This document shows, in pieces, positions 9,643-18,140 of a stretch of DNA of 64,000 nt. The DNA is from Roseateles sp. DAIF2 (GTDB lineage: Bacteria; Pseudomonadota; Gammaproteobacteria; Burkholderiales; Burkholderiaceae_C), in NCBI RefSeq assembly GCF_015624425.1, contig NZ_CP049919.1, positions 4,774,001 to 4,838,000 of the forward strand, read 5' to 3'. Made by a program: the position numbers and the translations under genes. Every line of letters starts with the position of its first letter. Position 1 is the stretch's first letter. The notes beneath the pieces were generated by a model that was not told the DNA's origin, ran no database searches, and saw only the letters and a program-made list of their open reading frames with translations.

Positions 9643-10619
9643 CGACCCGGCTCCTCGGGCAGCGGCGCCTCGGTGCGCTCGGCCACGCGCAGGATCGCCG
9701 AGCGCGAGCGGCCATTGGCGCGCACCTCGGTCTCGCTGGGCTTGATGCGCGCCAGCGCCTTCAGCGCCAGCGGCTTCGGCGCCGCGAAGGGCGCACGGCG
9801 GTCGTAGACCTCCTTGCTGTGCGCACCGATGAAGTTCTTGACGATGCGGTCTTCCAGCGAATGGAAGCTGATCACCGCCAGGCGGCCGCCGGGCGCCAGC
9901 AGGCGCAGCGCCGCATTCAGCCCCTGTTCGAGCTCTTCAAGCTCGGCATTGACGTGAATCCGAAGCGCTTGAAATGTGCGCGTTGCAGGGTCCTGGCCCG
10001 GTTCGCGGGTTTTGACCGCGCCAGCCACGACTTTGGAAAGCTCATCGGTTGTTCGAACAGGACTCCCGCCCGTCCGGCGAGCAACAAGCGCCTTTGCAAT
10101 CTGTGCAGCAAACCGTTCTTCCCCATAGTTGCGTATCACCTCCGCAATCTGGCGCTCATCGGCGCGGGCCAGGAAATCCGCGGCGCTTTCGCCGCGCGTC
10201 GTGTCCATGCGCATGTCCAGCGGTCCGCTGAAGCGGAAGCTGAAACCGCGCGCCGGGTTGTCGATCTGGGGGCTGGAGACGCCCAGATCCAGCATCACGC
10301 CATCCACCTGCGGCACGCCGAGCCGGGTCAGCTCCTCGCGCATCGCGGCAAAGGGCGCGTGGCAAATGGAAAAACGCGGGTCCGAGACCCGCGTATCGCC
10401 CGAGGTGGCCGCCGTGATCGCCTCGGGGTCGCGGTCGATCGCGACCAGCCTCCCCGCCGGTCCGAGCTTTTGCAGCAGCAGGCGCGAATGGCCGCCGCGG
10501 CCGAAGGTGCCGTCGACGTACAGGCCGTCCGGGCGGGTCAGCACGGCATCCACGGTCTCGTGCAGCAGCACCGTGGTGTGGGTGAAAGCGGGGGTATTGG
10601 GGTCTTGCGGCGCGCTCAT
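9639..10619 (-). CDS. rsmH: RsmH, 16S rRNA m4C1402 methyltransferase
   Basis: S-adenosylmethionine-dependent methyltransferase that modifies the N4 position of C1402 in 16S rRNA. It has 326 residues. The SAM-binding motif [10 protein letters not shown], the [10 protein letters not shown] motif and the [11 protein letters not shown] motif are all present. It lies 1 nt from mraZ and overlaps ftsL by 4 nt. Codons for about residues 157-232 (about 9925-10150) differ sharply from the flanks: ATA, CTT, GTT, GCT, GCA, ACA, TTT and AAA are frequent there, while the rest of the gene prefers G/C-ending codons. The protein sequence through this patch looks normal for RsmH. Confidence 0.96.
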   Translation of the reverse strand: MSAPQDPNTPAFTHTTVLLHETVDAVLTRPDGLYVDGTFGRGGHSRLLLQKLGPAGRLVAIDRDPEAITAATSGDTRVSDPRFSICHAPFAAMREELTRLGVPQVDGVMLDLGVSSPQIDNPARGFSFRFSGPLDMRMDTTRGESAADFLARADERQIAEVIRNYGEERFAAQIAKALVARRTGGSPVRTTDELSKVVAGAVKTREPGQDPATRTFQALRIHVNAELEELEQGLNAALRLLAPGGRLAVISFHSLEDRIVKNFIGAHSKEVYDRRAPFAAPKPLALKALARIKPSETEVRANGRSRSAILRVAERTEAPLPEEPGR

Positions 10620-10620
10620 A

Positions 10621-11049
10621 TCAGAAGCTGAAGTCCTTCAGCGCATCCGGCAGTTCGGACTGCATCACCTGGGCCTCGTGCGCCGCATAGCGGGCCGCGT
10701 CCCAGAGCTCGAAGTGGCTGCCCATGCCCAGCAGCATCACGTCCTTGTTCAGACCGGCGGCGGCGCGCAGCTCGGGCGAGACCAGCACGCGCGCGGCGCT
10801 GTCGATCTCGACATCCTGGGCATTGCCGAGGAAGACGCGCTTCCAGCCGGCGGCCGACATCGGCAGCGCGGCGATGCGGTCACGGAAGGTTTCCCAGGCC
10901 GGACGCGGGAACACCATCAGGCAGCCCTCGGGATGCTTGGTGAGCGTCAGCTGGCCGGCGCAGAGTTCCTGCAGGGTCTCGCGATGGCGTGTTGGGACGG
11001 CCATCCGCCCCTTGGCATCCATTGCCAAGGCCGACGCCCCTTGAAACAC
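10621..11049 (-). CDS. mraZ: MraZ, dcw cluster transcriptional regulator
   Basis: Double-SpoVT/AbrB DNA-binding protein that represses its own operon by binding repeats near the promoter. The product has 142 residues. The two D-x-x-G-R motifs typical of MraZ appear as D-A-K-G-R and, in variant form, D-S-A-A-R. I chose GTG 11049 because it gives the family N-terminus MFQGASAL. An in-frame GTG at 11061 would add four residues and is possible; an in-frame TAG just upstream excludes anything longer. No strong Shine-Dalgarno sequence precedes either site. First gene of the dcw operon. Confidence 0.93.
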   Translation of the reverse strand: MFQGASALAMDAKGRMAVPTRHRETLQELCAGQLTLTKHPEGCLMVFPRPAWETFRDRIAALPMSAAGWKRVFLGNAQDVEIDSAARVLVSPELRAAAGLNKDVMLLGMGSHFELWDAARYAAHEAQVMQSELPDALKDFSF

Positions 11050-11057
11050 GAAATTCG

Positions 11058-11091
11058 CCACAGCGACCCACTAAATTGCACTTTTCACCAC
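11058..11091 (-). promoter_or_regulatory. MraZ box array
   Basis: On the minus strand four tetranucleotides GTGG, GTGC, GTGG and GTGG occur at an exact 10-nt period (plus-strand positions 11088, 11078, 11068 and 11058). MraZ is known to bind direct repeats of this type with 10-nt spacing in front of its own gene. The array runs from the -10 element of the predicted promoter down to the mraZ start, a position suited to autorepression. Confidence 0.75.
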
Positions 11092-11118
11092 TTTAACGAT
11101 CGAAGCCTCGTCGGTCAA
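11090..11118 (-). promoter_or_regulatory. Predicted sigma70 promoter of the dcw operon
   Basis: The minus strand shows TTGACC (11113-11118), a 17-nt spacer and TAAAGT (11090-11095), close to the sigma70 consensus. The predicted transcript would start at about 11083, leaving a leader of about 35 nt before mraZ. The -10 hexamer overlaps the first MraZ box. Confidence 0.65.
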
Positions 11119-11411
11119 GGTGAAAACGGAAAAATCTCCAATGAAATCAAGCACTTAGAACCCGTTGTTACAGCGATGGTGCGAGCAAAAATCGTTCAAA
11201 AAGAAGGACTTGCAGATTGCTCTGCAAGTGCTGGATGAACTTGGGAGGGACATTTCGCGCCAGCATCGAAAAACGATGAAACCCGGCGAAACCGCGATGA
11301 ATACTGTGTAAACAACCAGTCGAGGTGCGGGCCATTGAGGCATGGCGGTGGCCCGAGGCCGTGGCCGGGCGGATGCCGCGATTGTCGCGCCGGACGGGCG
11401 CGATCGGGGCC
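11119..11411. other. Intergenic region upstream of the dcw promoter
   Basis: This 293-nt stretch is less GC-rich than its surroundings and has no convincing reading frame. The only structure I see is the perfect hairpin at 11208-11229. The part nearest the GAF gene (11330-11411) is GC-rich again. Confidence 0.5.
11195..11229 (-). terminator. Probable rho-independent terminator after the GAF gene
   Basis: Read on the minus strand, ACTTGCAGA and TCTGCAAGT form a perfect 9-bp stem closed by the four-base loop GCAA (11208-11229), followed by CCTTCTTTTTG. It sits between the chemoreceptor/GAF genes and the dcw promoter, where termination would be expected. The stem has moderate GC content and the T run is interrupted. 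Confidence 0.55.
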
Positions 11412-12002
11412 TCAGCGTAGGCCGCGGCCCGGCGGCAGCGTGAGCGGATCGGCCACGAAGGCGGCCTGGCGCAGCTCGTCGGGAATCGCGCGCGCGACCT
11501 GCAGGCTGACCATGCGCCCGAAGCGCAGCAGCGCGGCGATCTCGGCGGGCAGCCAGGCGCGCGGCAGCTCGGCCTGCTCGCAGCACAGCACGCCGTAGAG
11601 CCGGCCGTTGACGTCGAAGCTGACGTCCAGCAGCGCGCGCACGCGCTGCGCATCGAGATAGGCCGCGCGCAGCGGCGCCAGCGCGGGCTCGCGCACGCAG
11701 TCCTCGCAGGCGAACACGCCCTCCCGGGCGAGTTTCGCGAAGTAGGCGCCGTACTGCGCCTGATCCAGTTCGGCGCCGAGCAGCGCGTTGTCGCCGCCCC
11801 GCCCCACGCTTGCGCGGCACACCAGGCGCAGGTCGCCGGGTTGGCCGCTGAAGCGCCACAGGCTGGTGCGCGAACAATCGAACTGCTCGCGCAGCAGGGC
11901 CAGCATCGCCAGGCGGTAGGCCTGGCGCTTGAGCTGCCCGTCCGCCAGCGCCAGACCCAGGCGGCGCAGGCGCTCCAGGGTGGATGGTCCGCCGGCGCTC
12001 AC
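11412..12002 (-). CDS. GAF-domain protein
   Basis: A 196-residue soluble protein that looks like a single GAF sensor domain: hydrophobic-alternating strands around R-T-S-L-W-R-F, a central C-R-A-S-V, C-E-D-C near residue 100, and L-L-D-V-S-F-D-V-N-G-R-L-Y-G-V-L-C-C-E. No output domain follows. The start is GTG at 12002, 6 nt beyond the chemoreceptor stop, so the two genes should be co-transcribed. The ligand is unknown; the paired cysteines could bind a metal, heme or redox cofactor, but this is speculation. Its position behind a c-di-GMP riboswitch suggests a role with the chemoreceptor. Confidence 0.7.
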   Translation of the reverse strand: MSAGGPSTLERLRRLGLALADGQLKRQAYRLAMLALLREQFDCSRTSLWRFSGQPGDLRLVCRASVGRGGDNALLGAELDQAQYGAYFAKLAREGVFACEDCVREPALAPLRAAYLDAQRVRALLDVSFDVNGRLYGVLCCEQAELPRAWLPAEIAALLRFGRMVSLQVARAIPDELRQAAFVADPLTLPPGRGLR

Positions 12003-12008
12003 GATGGT

Positions 12009-13817
12009 TCAGCCGGCCGGCTGGCTCAGGCGGAAGCCGGCGACGATGTCGGCCAGCTTGTTGGCCTGGTCGCGCAGGCTCTCGGCGGCCGCGGCCGATT
12101 CCTCCACCAGCGAGGCGTTCTGCTGGGTCATCTGGTCGAGCTGGGCCACCGCGGTGTTGACCTGGTCGATGCCCTGGCTCTGCTCGCGAGTCGCGCCGCT
12201 GATCTCGGCCATGATCGCGGTGACGCGCTGCACGCTGGCGACGATCTCGTCCATCGTCGAGCCGGCCTGCGCCACCAAGGCCGTGCCGCCCTCGACCTGC
12301 TCGACGCTGGCGCCGATCAGGCCCTTGATCTCCTTGGCCGCCTCGGCGCTGCGCTGCGCCAGCGCCCGCACCTCGCCGGCCACGACCGCGAAACCGCGGC
12401 CCTGCTCGCCGGCGCGTGCGGCTTCCACCGCCGCATTCAGCGCCAGGATGTTGGTCTGGAAGGCGATGCCGTCGATGGTGCCGATGATGTCGTTGATGCG
12501 CCGGCTGGCATGCTGGATCTGCTCCATCGTCGTCACCACCCGGGACACCACCTGGCCGCCCTGGCGCGCGACATGGGCGGCGCTGTCGGCCAGCTGGTTG
12601 GCGCTGGCGGCCGAATCGGCGCTCTGGCGCACGGTGCCGGTCAGTTCCTCCATCGAGCTGGCGGTCTGCTGCAGATTGCTGGCGGTCTCCTCGGTGCGCT
12701 GGCTCAGGTCCTGGTTGCCGACCGCGATCTGGCGCGCCGCCACCGCCATCGACTGGCTGGTCGCACGCACGTCCAGCATCACATGCTCGATCTTGCCGAC
12801 GAAGAGATTGAAGGCGCGTGCGATGTCGGCGATCTCGTCGCGGCCCTCGGCGTCCAGGCGCTGGGTCAGGTCACCGGTGCCGGAGGCGATCTGGTCCATC
12901 GCGCCGCGCACCCGGCCCAGGCCCTTCAGCAGCACGCCGATCGCCAGCGCCGACAGCGCCGCGGCCACCGCCGCCACCGCCACCAGCGAGACGCCGGCCG
13001 TCGCCAGCAGGCTGGACAGCGCGGCCAGCGCCTCGTCCTGTTCGGCCGCGGCCAGCAGGGTCCAGTCGGTGCCCGGCACCGGCGTGGCCTTGACGAAGAA
13101 ATGGCGCTCGCGCACCTCGACCTCGGCCAGCTCGCGGCCGTTGGCGCGCGCCAGCAGCTCGGGCGTGAAGCCGGCCGACAGCTCGGCCACCGGCTTCAGA
13201 GTCAGGGCGGCATCGGGATGGGCGATGATCTTGCCGTCCTTGGCCAGCAGGAAGGCGAAGCCGCTCTCGGTCGGCTTGATGCTTTTGAGCGTCGCGATCA
13301 CATCGTCCAGCGCCACGTCGGCGCCGGCCACCGCGCGGGTCGCGCCCCCGGCCTTGATCGCGCTGGCGAAGCTGACCACCAGCTTCTTGCTGGAGGAGGC
13401 GATATAGGGCGCGGTCAGCACCGGCGCGTCGGCGCCCTCGGCCAGCTTGTACCAGGGGCGCACGGTGGGGTCGTAGTCGGCCGGACGCTGGCGGTCCGGC
13501 ACCGAGATCATGCGCTTGTCGGCATGGCCGATGAAGGCCAGGTCGAGCCGGCCGGACTTCAGCGCCTGCTCCAGCGCCGCTTGCGGTGCATCCAGCGCGG
13601 CGGCCGGGGCCAGCGCCGCGACGATATCCTTCTGCGCCTTGACCCAGCCCGCCATCGTGCCGGCGTGGGCCTCGCCCAGGTCGCTCAGCTGCGCCAGCAC
13701 CTGGCGGCGCGCATGGGCGCTGACGCTCAGATAGCTGGCCAGGGTGGCGACGCCGATCGCGGCGATCACGATCAGCATACAGATCGCGATCAGGCGGCTC
13801 TTGATGGTTGTCAGCAT
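12009..13817 (-). CDS. Methyl-accepting chemotaxis protein (Cache-type sensor)
   Basis: Membrane chemoreceptor of 602 residues. It has a first membrane helix (about 9-30), a periplasmic region of about 240 residues whose W-Y-K-L-A and [14 protein letters not shown] resemble dCache domains, a second membrane helix rich in Ala/Val, HAMP, and the signalling hairpin ([20 protein letters not shown]). No CheR-binding pentapeptide is seen at the C-terminus. I chose ATG 13817, which has AGGAAAGA upstream, over a longer frame to 13892 that would run through the leader. A c-di-GMP-I riboswitch lies in the leader. The ligand cannot be told from sequence. Confidence 0.9.
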   Translation of the reverse strand: MLTTIKSRLIAICMLIVIAAIGVATLASYLSVSAHARRQVLAQLSDLGEAHAGTMAGWVKAQKDIVAALAPAAALDAPQAALEQALKSGRLDLAFIGHADKRMISVPDRQRPADYDPTVRPWYKLAEGADAPVLTAPYIASSSKKLVVSFASAIKAGGATRAVAGADVALDDVIATLKSIKPTESGFAFLLAKDGKIIAHPDAALTLKPVAELSAGFTPELLARANGRELAEVEVRERHFFVKATPVPGTDWTLLAAAEQDEALAALSSLLATAGVSLVAVAAVAAALSALAIGVLLKGLGRVRGAMDQIASGTGDLTQRLDAEGRDEIADIARAFNLFVGKIEHVMLDVRATSQSMAVAARQIAVGNQDLSQRTEETASNLQQTASSMEELTGTVRQSADSAASANQLADSAAHVARQGGQVVSRVVTTMEQIQHASRRINDIIGTIDGIAFQTNILALNAAVEAARAGEQGRGFAVVAGEVRALAQRSAEAAKEIKGLIGASVEQVEGGTALVAQAGSTMDEIVASVQRVTAIMAEISGATREQSQGIDQVNTAVAQLDQMTQQNASLVEESAAAAESLRDQANKLADIVAGFRLSQPAG

Positions 13818-13882
13818 GGCGGGCGGTCTTTCCTGGGGCGGGACGGAGACGCGAAGCCGGCTGCGGACGACCGGCGACGGCC

Positions 13883-13966
13883 GGTGCGGCAACCCCGCTG
13901 TCCTGGTCCCGGGTCGGGAAGGTAGACCGGAGGCTTTGCGACCCCGCCTTTCGAACGGGTGTGCGA
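13883..13966 (-). promoter_or_regulatory. Cyclic-di-GMP-I (GEMM) riboswitch
   Basis: The minus strand contains the characteristic GEMM-I blocks in order: CCGTTCGAAAGGCGGGG, CGCAAAGCCTCCGG, then a variable stem, then GGACAGCGGGGTTGCCG. These correspond to the GNRA-tetraloop stem, the conserved c-di-GMP-binding core and the tetraloop-receptor helix. It ends about 65 nt before the chemoreceptor ATG. A 6-bp hairpin (13870-13885) follows, but there is no T run, so control at translation or by another mechanism is more likely than a simple terminator switch. A TACAAT -10-like element lies at 13979-13984. Confidence 0.88.
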
Positions 13967-14017
13967 TAGAAGCGCGGCATTGTATGCAGATCGCACCAAT
14001 GAGGGCGGGTTTACCCT

Positions 14018-14034
14018 CTCGGGTTCAACCCGAG
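14018..14034 (-). terminator. Palindromic hairpin after the Lrp gene
   Basis: CTCGGGTT-C-AACCCGAG is a perfect inverted repeat 14 nt past the Lrp-family stop. There is no T run, so terminator activity is uncertain. Confidence 0.3.
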
Positions 14035-14047
14035 CCCGTGACGGGCA

Positions 14048-14479
14048 TCACACCTTGTAGGTCGACAGCAGGATGCTGGTCTCGGTATTGGCGATGCCCT
14101 CGATCAGGCGCACGCCGCTGAGCACCCGGTCGAACTCCTCCAGCGTGTCGGCGCGCAGCTCGGCCACCAGGTCCCAGCGGCCGTTGGTGCTGTGCAGGGC
14201 CGCGACGTTCGGGTGGCCGCGCAGCTCGCGCAGCACCTCGGCGGTGCGGTTGCCCTCCACCGCCACATTCATCAGCGCGCGGATGCGCTGGGCCTCGGCC
14301 GCGGGCTTGAGCCGCACGCTGTAGCCGACGATCACACCCTCGCGCTCCAGGCGCGCGATGCGGTTCTGCACCGTCGCCCGCGCCACCCGCAGCTGGCGCG
14401 CCAGCGCGACAACCGAGAGCCGCGCGTTGTCGCGCAGCAGCGCGATCAACTCGCGGTCGGTGTCGTCGATATTAGACAT
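14048..14479 (-). CDS. Lrp/AsnC-family transcriptional regulator
   Basis: A 143-residue regulator with an N-terminal helix-turn-helix (L-S-V-V-A-L-A-R-Q-L-R-V-A-R-A-T-V-Q-N-R-I) and a C-terminal RAM/AsnC ligand-binding domain (about 65-140). It is transcribed divergently from the ornithine cyclodeaminase gene across about 140 nt. That arrangement, common for Lrp-type regulators of amino-acid catabolism, suggests it senses ornithine, proline or a related compound. The specific effector is inference. Confidence 0.9.
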   Translation of the reverse strand: MSNIDDTDRELIALLRDNARLSVVALARQLRVARATVQNRIARLEREGVIVGYSVRLKPAAEAQRIRALMNVAVEGNRTAEVLRELRGHPNVAALHSTNGRWDLVAELRADTLEEFDRVLSGVRLIEGIANTETSILLSTYKV

Positions 14480-14622
14480 AGTGATTTGAATCGCCTGGCG
14501 TTTTGCAAAGTTAACACAACATATTGAACGCTTTGCCAGCTATTTATTAGCCATGCTCCCGACCAGAATTTGCGCAAAGGACGGCCAGCACGACGCCAAG
14601 AGCCGCCCCGTCGGAGATGTTC

Positions 14623-15669
14623 ATGACCCGCTTCATCGATGTACCCGCCCTGACCCAGCTGCTGCAGCGCAAGGGCGTGGCGCCGCTGATGGCCGAGCTG
14701 GCCGAGGCCCTGCGCGAGGACTTCCTGCGCTGGGAGGAGTTCGACAAGACCGCCCGCGTGGCCAGCCATTCGCCGGTCGGCGTGATCGAGCTGATGCCGG
14801 TCGCCGACACCCGGCATTACGCCTTCAAGTACGTCAATGGCCATCCGATCAACACCAGCCGCGGGCTCTACACCGTGATGGCCTTCGGCGTGCTGGCCGA
14901 GGTGGCCAGCGGCTATCCGCTGCTGTCCGAGCTGACCCTGACCACCGCGCTGCGCACCGCCGCCACCTCGGCGCTGGCGGCTCGGACCTTGGCGCGGCCC
15001 GACTCGCGCCGCATGGCCCTGATCGGCAACGGCGCGCAAAGCGAGTTCCAGACCCTGGCCTTCCACAACCAGCTGGGCATCGAGGAGATCGTCGCCTACG
15101 ACATCGACGCGGCCGCGACCGACAAGCTGCAGCGCAATCTGGCCGCCTACCCCGGCCTGCGCATCCGCCGCGCCGGCTCGGTGGCCGAGGCGGTGCGCGG
15201 TGCCGACATCGTGACCACGGTGACGGCCGACAAGACCCGCGCCACCATCCTGACACCCGAGATGATCGAACCGGGCATGCATATCAACGCGGTCGGCGGC
15301 GACTGCCCCGGCAAGACCGAGCTGCATGCCGAGCTGCTGCGCGCCGCGCGCATCTTCGTCGAGTACGAGCCGCAGACCCGCATCGAGGGCGACATCCAGC
15401 AGCTCGCGCCCGACCATCCGGTCACCGAGCTGTGGCGCGTGCTGGCCGGCCAGGCCGAGGGGCGCCAGAGCCGCGAGCAGGTCACGGTGTTCGACTCGGT
15501 GGGCTTCGCGCTGGAGGACTATTCGGCGCTGCGCCTGGTCTACCGCCTGGCGCTGGAGCTGGGCATCGGCCAGGAGGTCGAGCTGGTGCCGCCGGCCGAT
15601 GATCCGAAGGACCTGTTCCGCCACACCGGCTCGGCGCACCGCCGCGCCCAGCTGCGCCGCGCGGCCTGA
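14623..15669 (+). CDS. ocd: Ornithine cyclodeaminase
   Basis: Predicted NAD-dependent enzyme converting L-ornithine to L-proline and ammonia (mu-crystallin family). It has 348 residues from ATG 14623; an ATG two codons upstream is possible, but GGAG at 14613-14616 is spaced better for 14623. Visible features are K-Y-V-N-G-H-P, the Rossmann motif A-L-I-G-N-G-A-Q-S-E-F-Q, and N-A-V-G-G-D-C-P-G-K-T-E-L. The last two motifs are close to those of true ornithine cyclodeaminases rather than ketimine reductases. The divergent Lrp-type gene is the likely regulator. Confidence 0.88.
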   Translation: MTRFIDVPALTQLLQRKGVAPLMAELAEALREDFLRWEEFDKTARVASHSPVGVIELMPVADTRHYAFKYVNGHPINTSRGLYTVMAFGVLAEVASGYPLLSELTLTTALRTAATSALAARTLARPDSRRMALIGNGAQSEFQTLAFHNQLGIEEIVAYDIDAAATDKLQRNLAAYPGLRIRRAGSVAEAVRGADIVTTVTADKTRATILTPEMIEPGMHINAVGGDCPGKTELHAELLRAARIFVEYEPQTRIEGDIQQLAPDHPVTELWRVLAGQAEGRQSREQVTVFDSVGFALEDYSALRLVYRLALELGIGQEVELVPPADDPKDLFRHTGSAHRRAQLRRAA

Positions 15670-15794
15670 GGCCGCCGGACGGGTCCGGCGCGGGTCATTT
15701 GCCGGACTTTGGTCACCCAGATCTCGGTTTCCCCCCGGAAGCCGGGGGTACAGTCGGACGCATTCCTACGCCCAGGACGCCGTCCGAGGTCATA

Positions 15795-18110
15795 TTGAGC
15801 CGCAGAAACGCCTCCAGCTCGCTGTTTGTCGCGCTCGCGATGGGCGCCAGCATTGGCCTGCTGCTGCCTGCGCTGATCATCGGCGGGCTGTGGATCGGCC
15901 TGCGCGAGCCGCAGCAGGTCGAACAGGCCCAGCAGGCCGAGCTGCAGGCCAAGCTGGACGTGCTGGCCTCCAGCCTGCCCGAGCTGCTGTGGAACCTGGA
16001 CCAGGTGGCCGCCCGCGAGGTGGTGGCCGCGATCATGAAATCGCCCGAGGTGGTGCGCGTGCGCGTCAGCGACGCCTCGCAGGGTGTGCCCTTCATCGAG
16101 ATGCGCTATCCGGAGCGCCAGAAGGGCCGCCTGTTCCAGGGTGAGCGCGAGATCTACCGCGGCAGCGCCAAGATCGGCCATATCCAGATCGACCTGGACG
16201 ACCACCTGGCCAGCGCCGCGCTGGCGCGCCAGCGCTGGCTCTACGGTCTGACGGTGGGCGGCCAATTGCTGATCTCGCTGCTGCTGATCCTGATGCTGTT
16301 GAATTCACGGCTGCTGCGCCCGCTGCGCGAGCTCAGCGGCTTCGCCAACGACCTGGCCGAGGGCCGCTTCTCGGCCGCCTTGGGCCGCCAGCGCGGCGAC
16401 GAGATCGGCCGGCTGGGCGGCCATCTGGAACATATGCGCGACGCGCTGCAGCAGCAGTTCGAGTCGCAGCGCGACCTGATCAACCGCCTGCGCGGCATGG
16501 CCGAGACCGTGCCAGGCGTGGTGTTCCAGCTGCGCATGAAGAGCGGCGGCCAGTTCTCCTTTGCCTATGTCAGCGAGGCGGTGCGCGACTATCTGCAGAT
16601 CTCGCCGGCCGAGCTGGCCGAGCAGGCCGACGCCTGGTTCGAGCGGCTGCATGCCGAGGACCGTGCCCTGGTGCGCGATTCGCTGATGGCCTCGGCCCGG
16701 CACCTGACGCCCTGGCAGCAGGAGTTCCGCACCCATCATGCCGACGGCAGCGAGCGCTGGCTCTATGGCAACGCGATCGCGCAGCTGGAGGACGGCCCGG
16801 AGAGCGGTGGGGTGCTGTGGCACGGCTTCCTGACCGACATCTCGCGCCAGCGCCGCGACGCACTGGAGCTGGAGCGCTACCGCCACCATCTGGAAGAGCT
16901 GGTCCAGGCCCGCACCGCCGAGCTGGCCGAGGCGACCCAGGCCGCCCAGGCCGCCAGCCTGGCCAAGAGCGCCTTCCTGGCCAATATGAGCCACGAGATC
17001 CGCACACCGATGAACGCGATCATCGGCCTGACCTATCTGGTGCGGCGCGACACCCTCGAGCCCGAGCAGCAGGAACGGCTGAAGAAGGTGGCCGATGCCG
17101 CCGAGCATCTGCTGTCGGTGATCAACAATGTGCTGGACTTCTCCAAGATCGAGGCCGGCAAGCTGCAGCTGGCCCGGGCCGAGTTCAGCGTCGGCCAGGT
17201 GCTGGACGGCATCAAGAGCATGCTGGCCCAGCGCGCCGCCGAGAAGCGCCTGCGCATCGACCTGGACCTGGACCCGCGCCTGGCCGCGCGGCCGCTGCTG
17301 GGCGACTCGCAGCGCATTGCCGAGGTGCTGCTGAACTTCGCCGGCAACGCGGTCAAGTTCACCGAGCAGGGCTTCGTGCGCCTGAGCGCCCGCGTCGAGC
17401 AGGAACAGGGCCGCCGCGTGCAGCTGCGCTTCGAGGTGCAGGACAGCGGCATCGGCATCAGCGAGGAGGCGCAGGCGCGCCTGTTTCAGGATTTCGAGCA
17501 GGCCGACAGCTCCACCACGCGCCGCTACGGCGGCACCGGCCTGGGCCTGGCGATCTGCCGGCGCCTGGCGCACCTGATGCACGGCGAGGTCGGCGTCGAG
17601 AGCGAGCCCGGTGCGGGCAGCCTGTTCTGGTTCACCCTCAGGGTCGAGCAGCCGGCGCCGGACGATGGCCGCGCGCCGCTGCCGCTGAGCCGCAACCAGA
17701 TCGCGCAGGACCTGCAGCAGCAGTTCGCCGGCACCCGGGTGCTGCTGGCCGAGGACAACGCGGTCAACCAGGAGGTGGCGGTCGCGCTGCTGTCCAGCGC
17801 CGGACTGAAGGTCGACGTGGCCGAGGACGGCCAGCAGGCGGTCGACATGGTCGAGCAGAGCGACTATGCGCTGGTGCTGATGGATGTGCAGATGCCGGTG
17901 ATGGACGGGCTGGACGCGACCCGCGCGATCCGCGCCAGCAGCCGCGGCCGCGAGCTGCCGATCCTGGCGATGACCGCCAACGCCTTCGCCGAGGAGCGCC
18001 AGCGCTGCCTGGACGCCGGCATGAACGACCATGTGGCCAAGCCGGTGGTGGCGGAACAGCTGTTCGCCACCCTCAGGCTGTGGTTGAGCCGGCGGCCCGC
18101 CCGGGCGTAG
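15795..18110 (+). CDS. Hybrid sensor histidine kinase
   Basis: Membrane-bound two-component hybrid kinase of 771 residues. Order of domains: membrane helix (about 12-35), short periplasmic region, second helix (about 150-170), HAMP, PAS (about 235-350), coiled coil, HisKA with phospho-acceptor H400 in S-H-E-I-R-T-P-M-N, HATPase with N-x-x-x-N and G-T-G-L-G-L, and a C-terminal receiver with D697 in L-M-D-V-Q-M-P. No HPt domain is seen, so phosphate must pass to a separate protein. I chose TTG 15795 because GAGG lies 5 nt upstream; an upstream TTG at 15699 lacks a site. The binding-protein gene that follows may supply the signal. Confidence 0.9.
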   Translation: MSRRNASSSLFVALAMGASIGLLLPALIIGGLWIGLREPQQVEQAQQAELQAKLDVLASSLPELLWNLDQVAAREVVAAIMKSPEVVRVRVSDASQGVPFIEMRYPERQKGRLFQGEREIYRGSAKIGHIQIDLDDHLASAALARQRWLYGLTVGGQLLISLLLILMLLNSRLLRPLRELSGFANDLAEGRFSAALGRQRGDEIGRLGGHLEHMRDALQQQFESQRDLINRLRGMAETVPGVVFQLRMKSGGQFSFAYVSEAVRDYLQISPAELAEQADAWFERLHAEDRALVRDSLMASARHLTPWQQEFRTHHADGSERWLYGNAIAQLEDGPESGGVLWHGFLTDISRQRRDALELERYRHHLEELVQARTAELAEATQAAQAASLAKSAFLANMSHEIRTPMNAIIGLTYLVRRDTLEPEQQERLKKVADAAEHLLSVINNVLDFSKIEAGKLQLARAEFSVGQVLDGIKSMLAQRAAEKRLRIDLDLDPRLAARPLLGDSQRIAEVLLNFAGNAVKFTEQGFVRLSARVEQEQGRRVQLRFEVQDSGIGISEEAQARLFQDFEQADSSTTRRYGGTGLGLAICRRLAHLMHGEVGVESEPGAGSLFWFTLRVEQPAPDDGRAPLPLSRNQIAQDLQQQFAGTRVLLAEDNAVNQEVAVALLSSAGLKVDVAEDGQQAVDMVEQSDYALVLMDVQMPVMDGLDATRAIRASSRGRELPILAMTANAFAEERQRCLDAGMNDHVAKPVVAEQLFATLRLWLSRRPARA

Positions 18111-18140
18111 CATCGTGGGACCCCGGCAAGGAGGTCCGCC

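Noticed and set aside
11168..11653. Minus-strand frame of 161 codons extending from the GAF gene to the dcw leader
   Set aside because: It spans the GAF coding region out of frame and the intergenic part has no family features.
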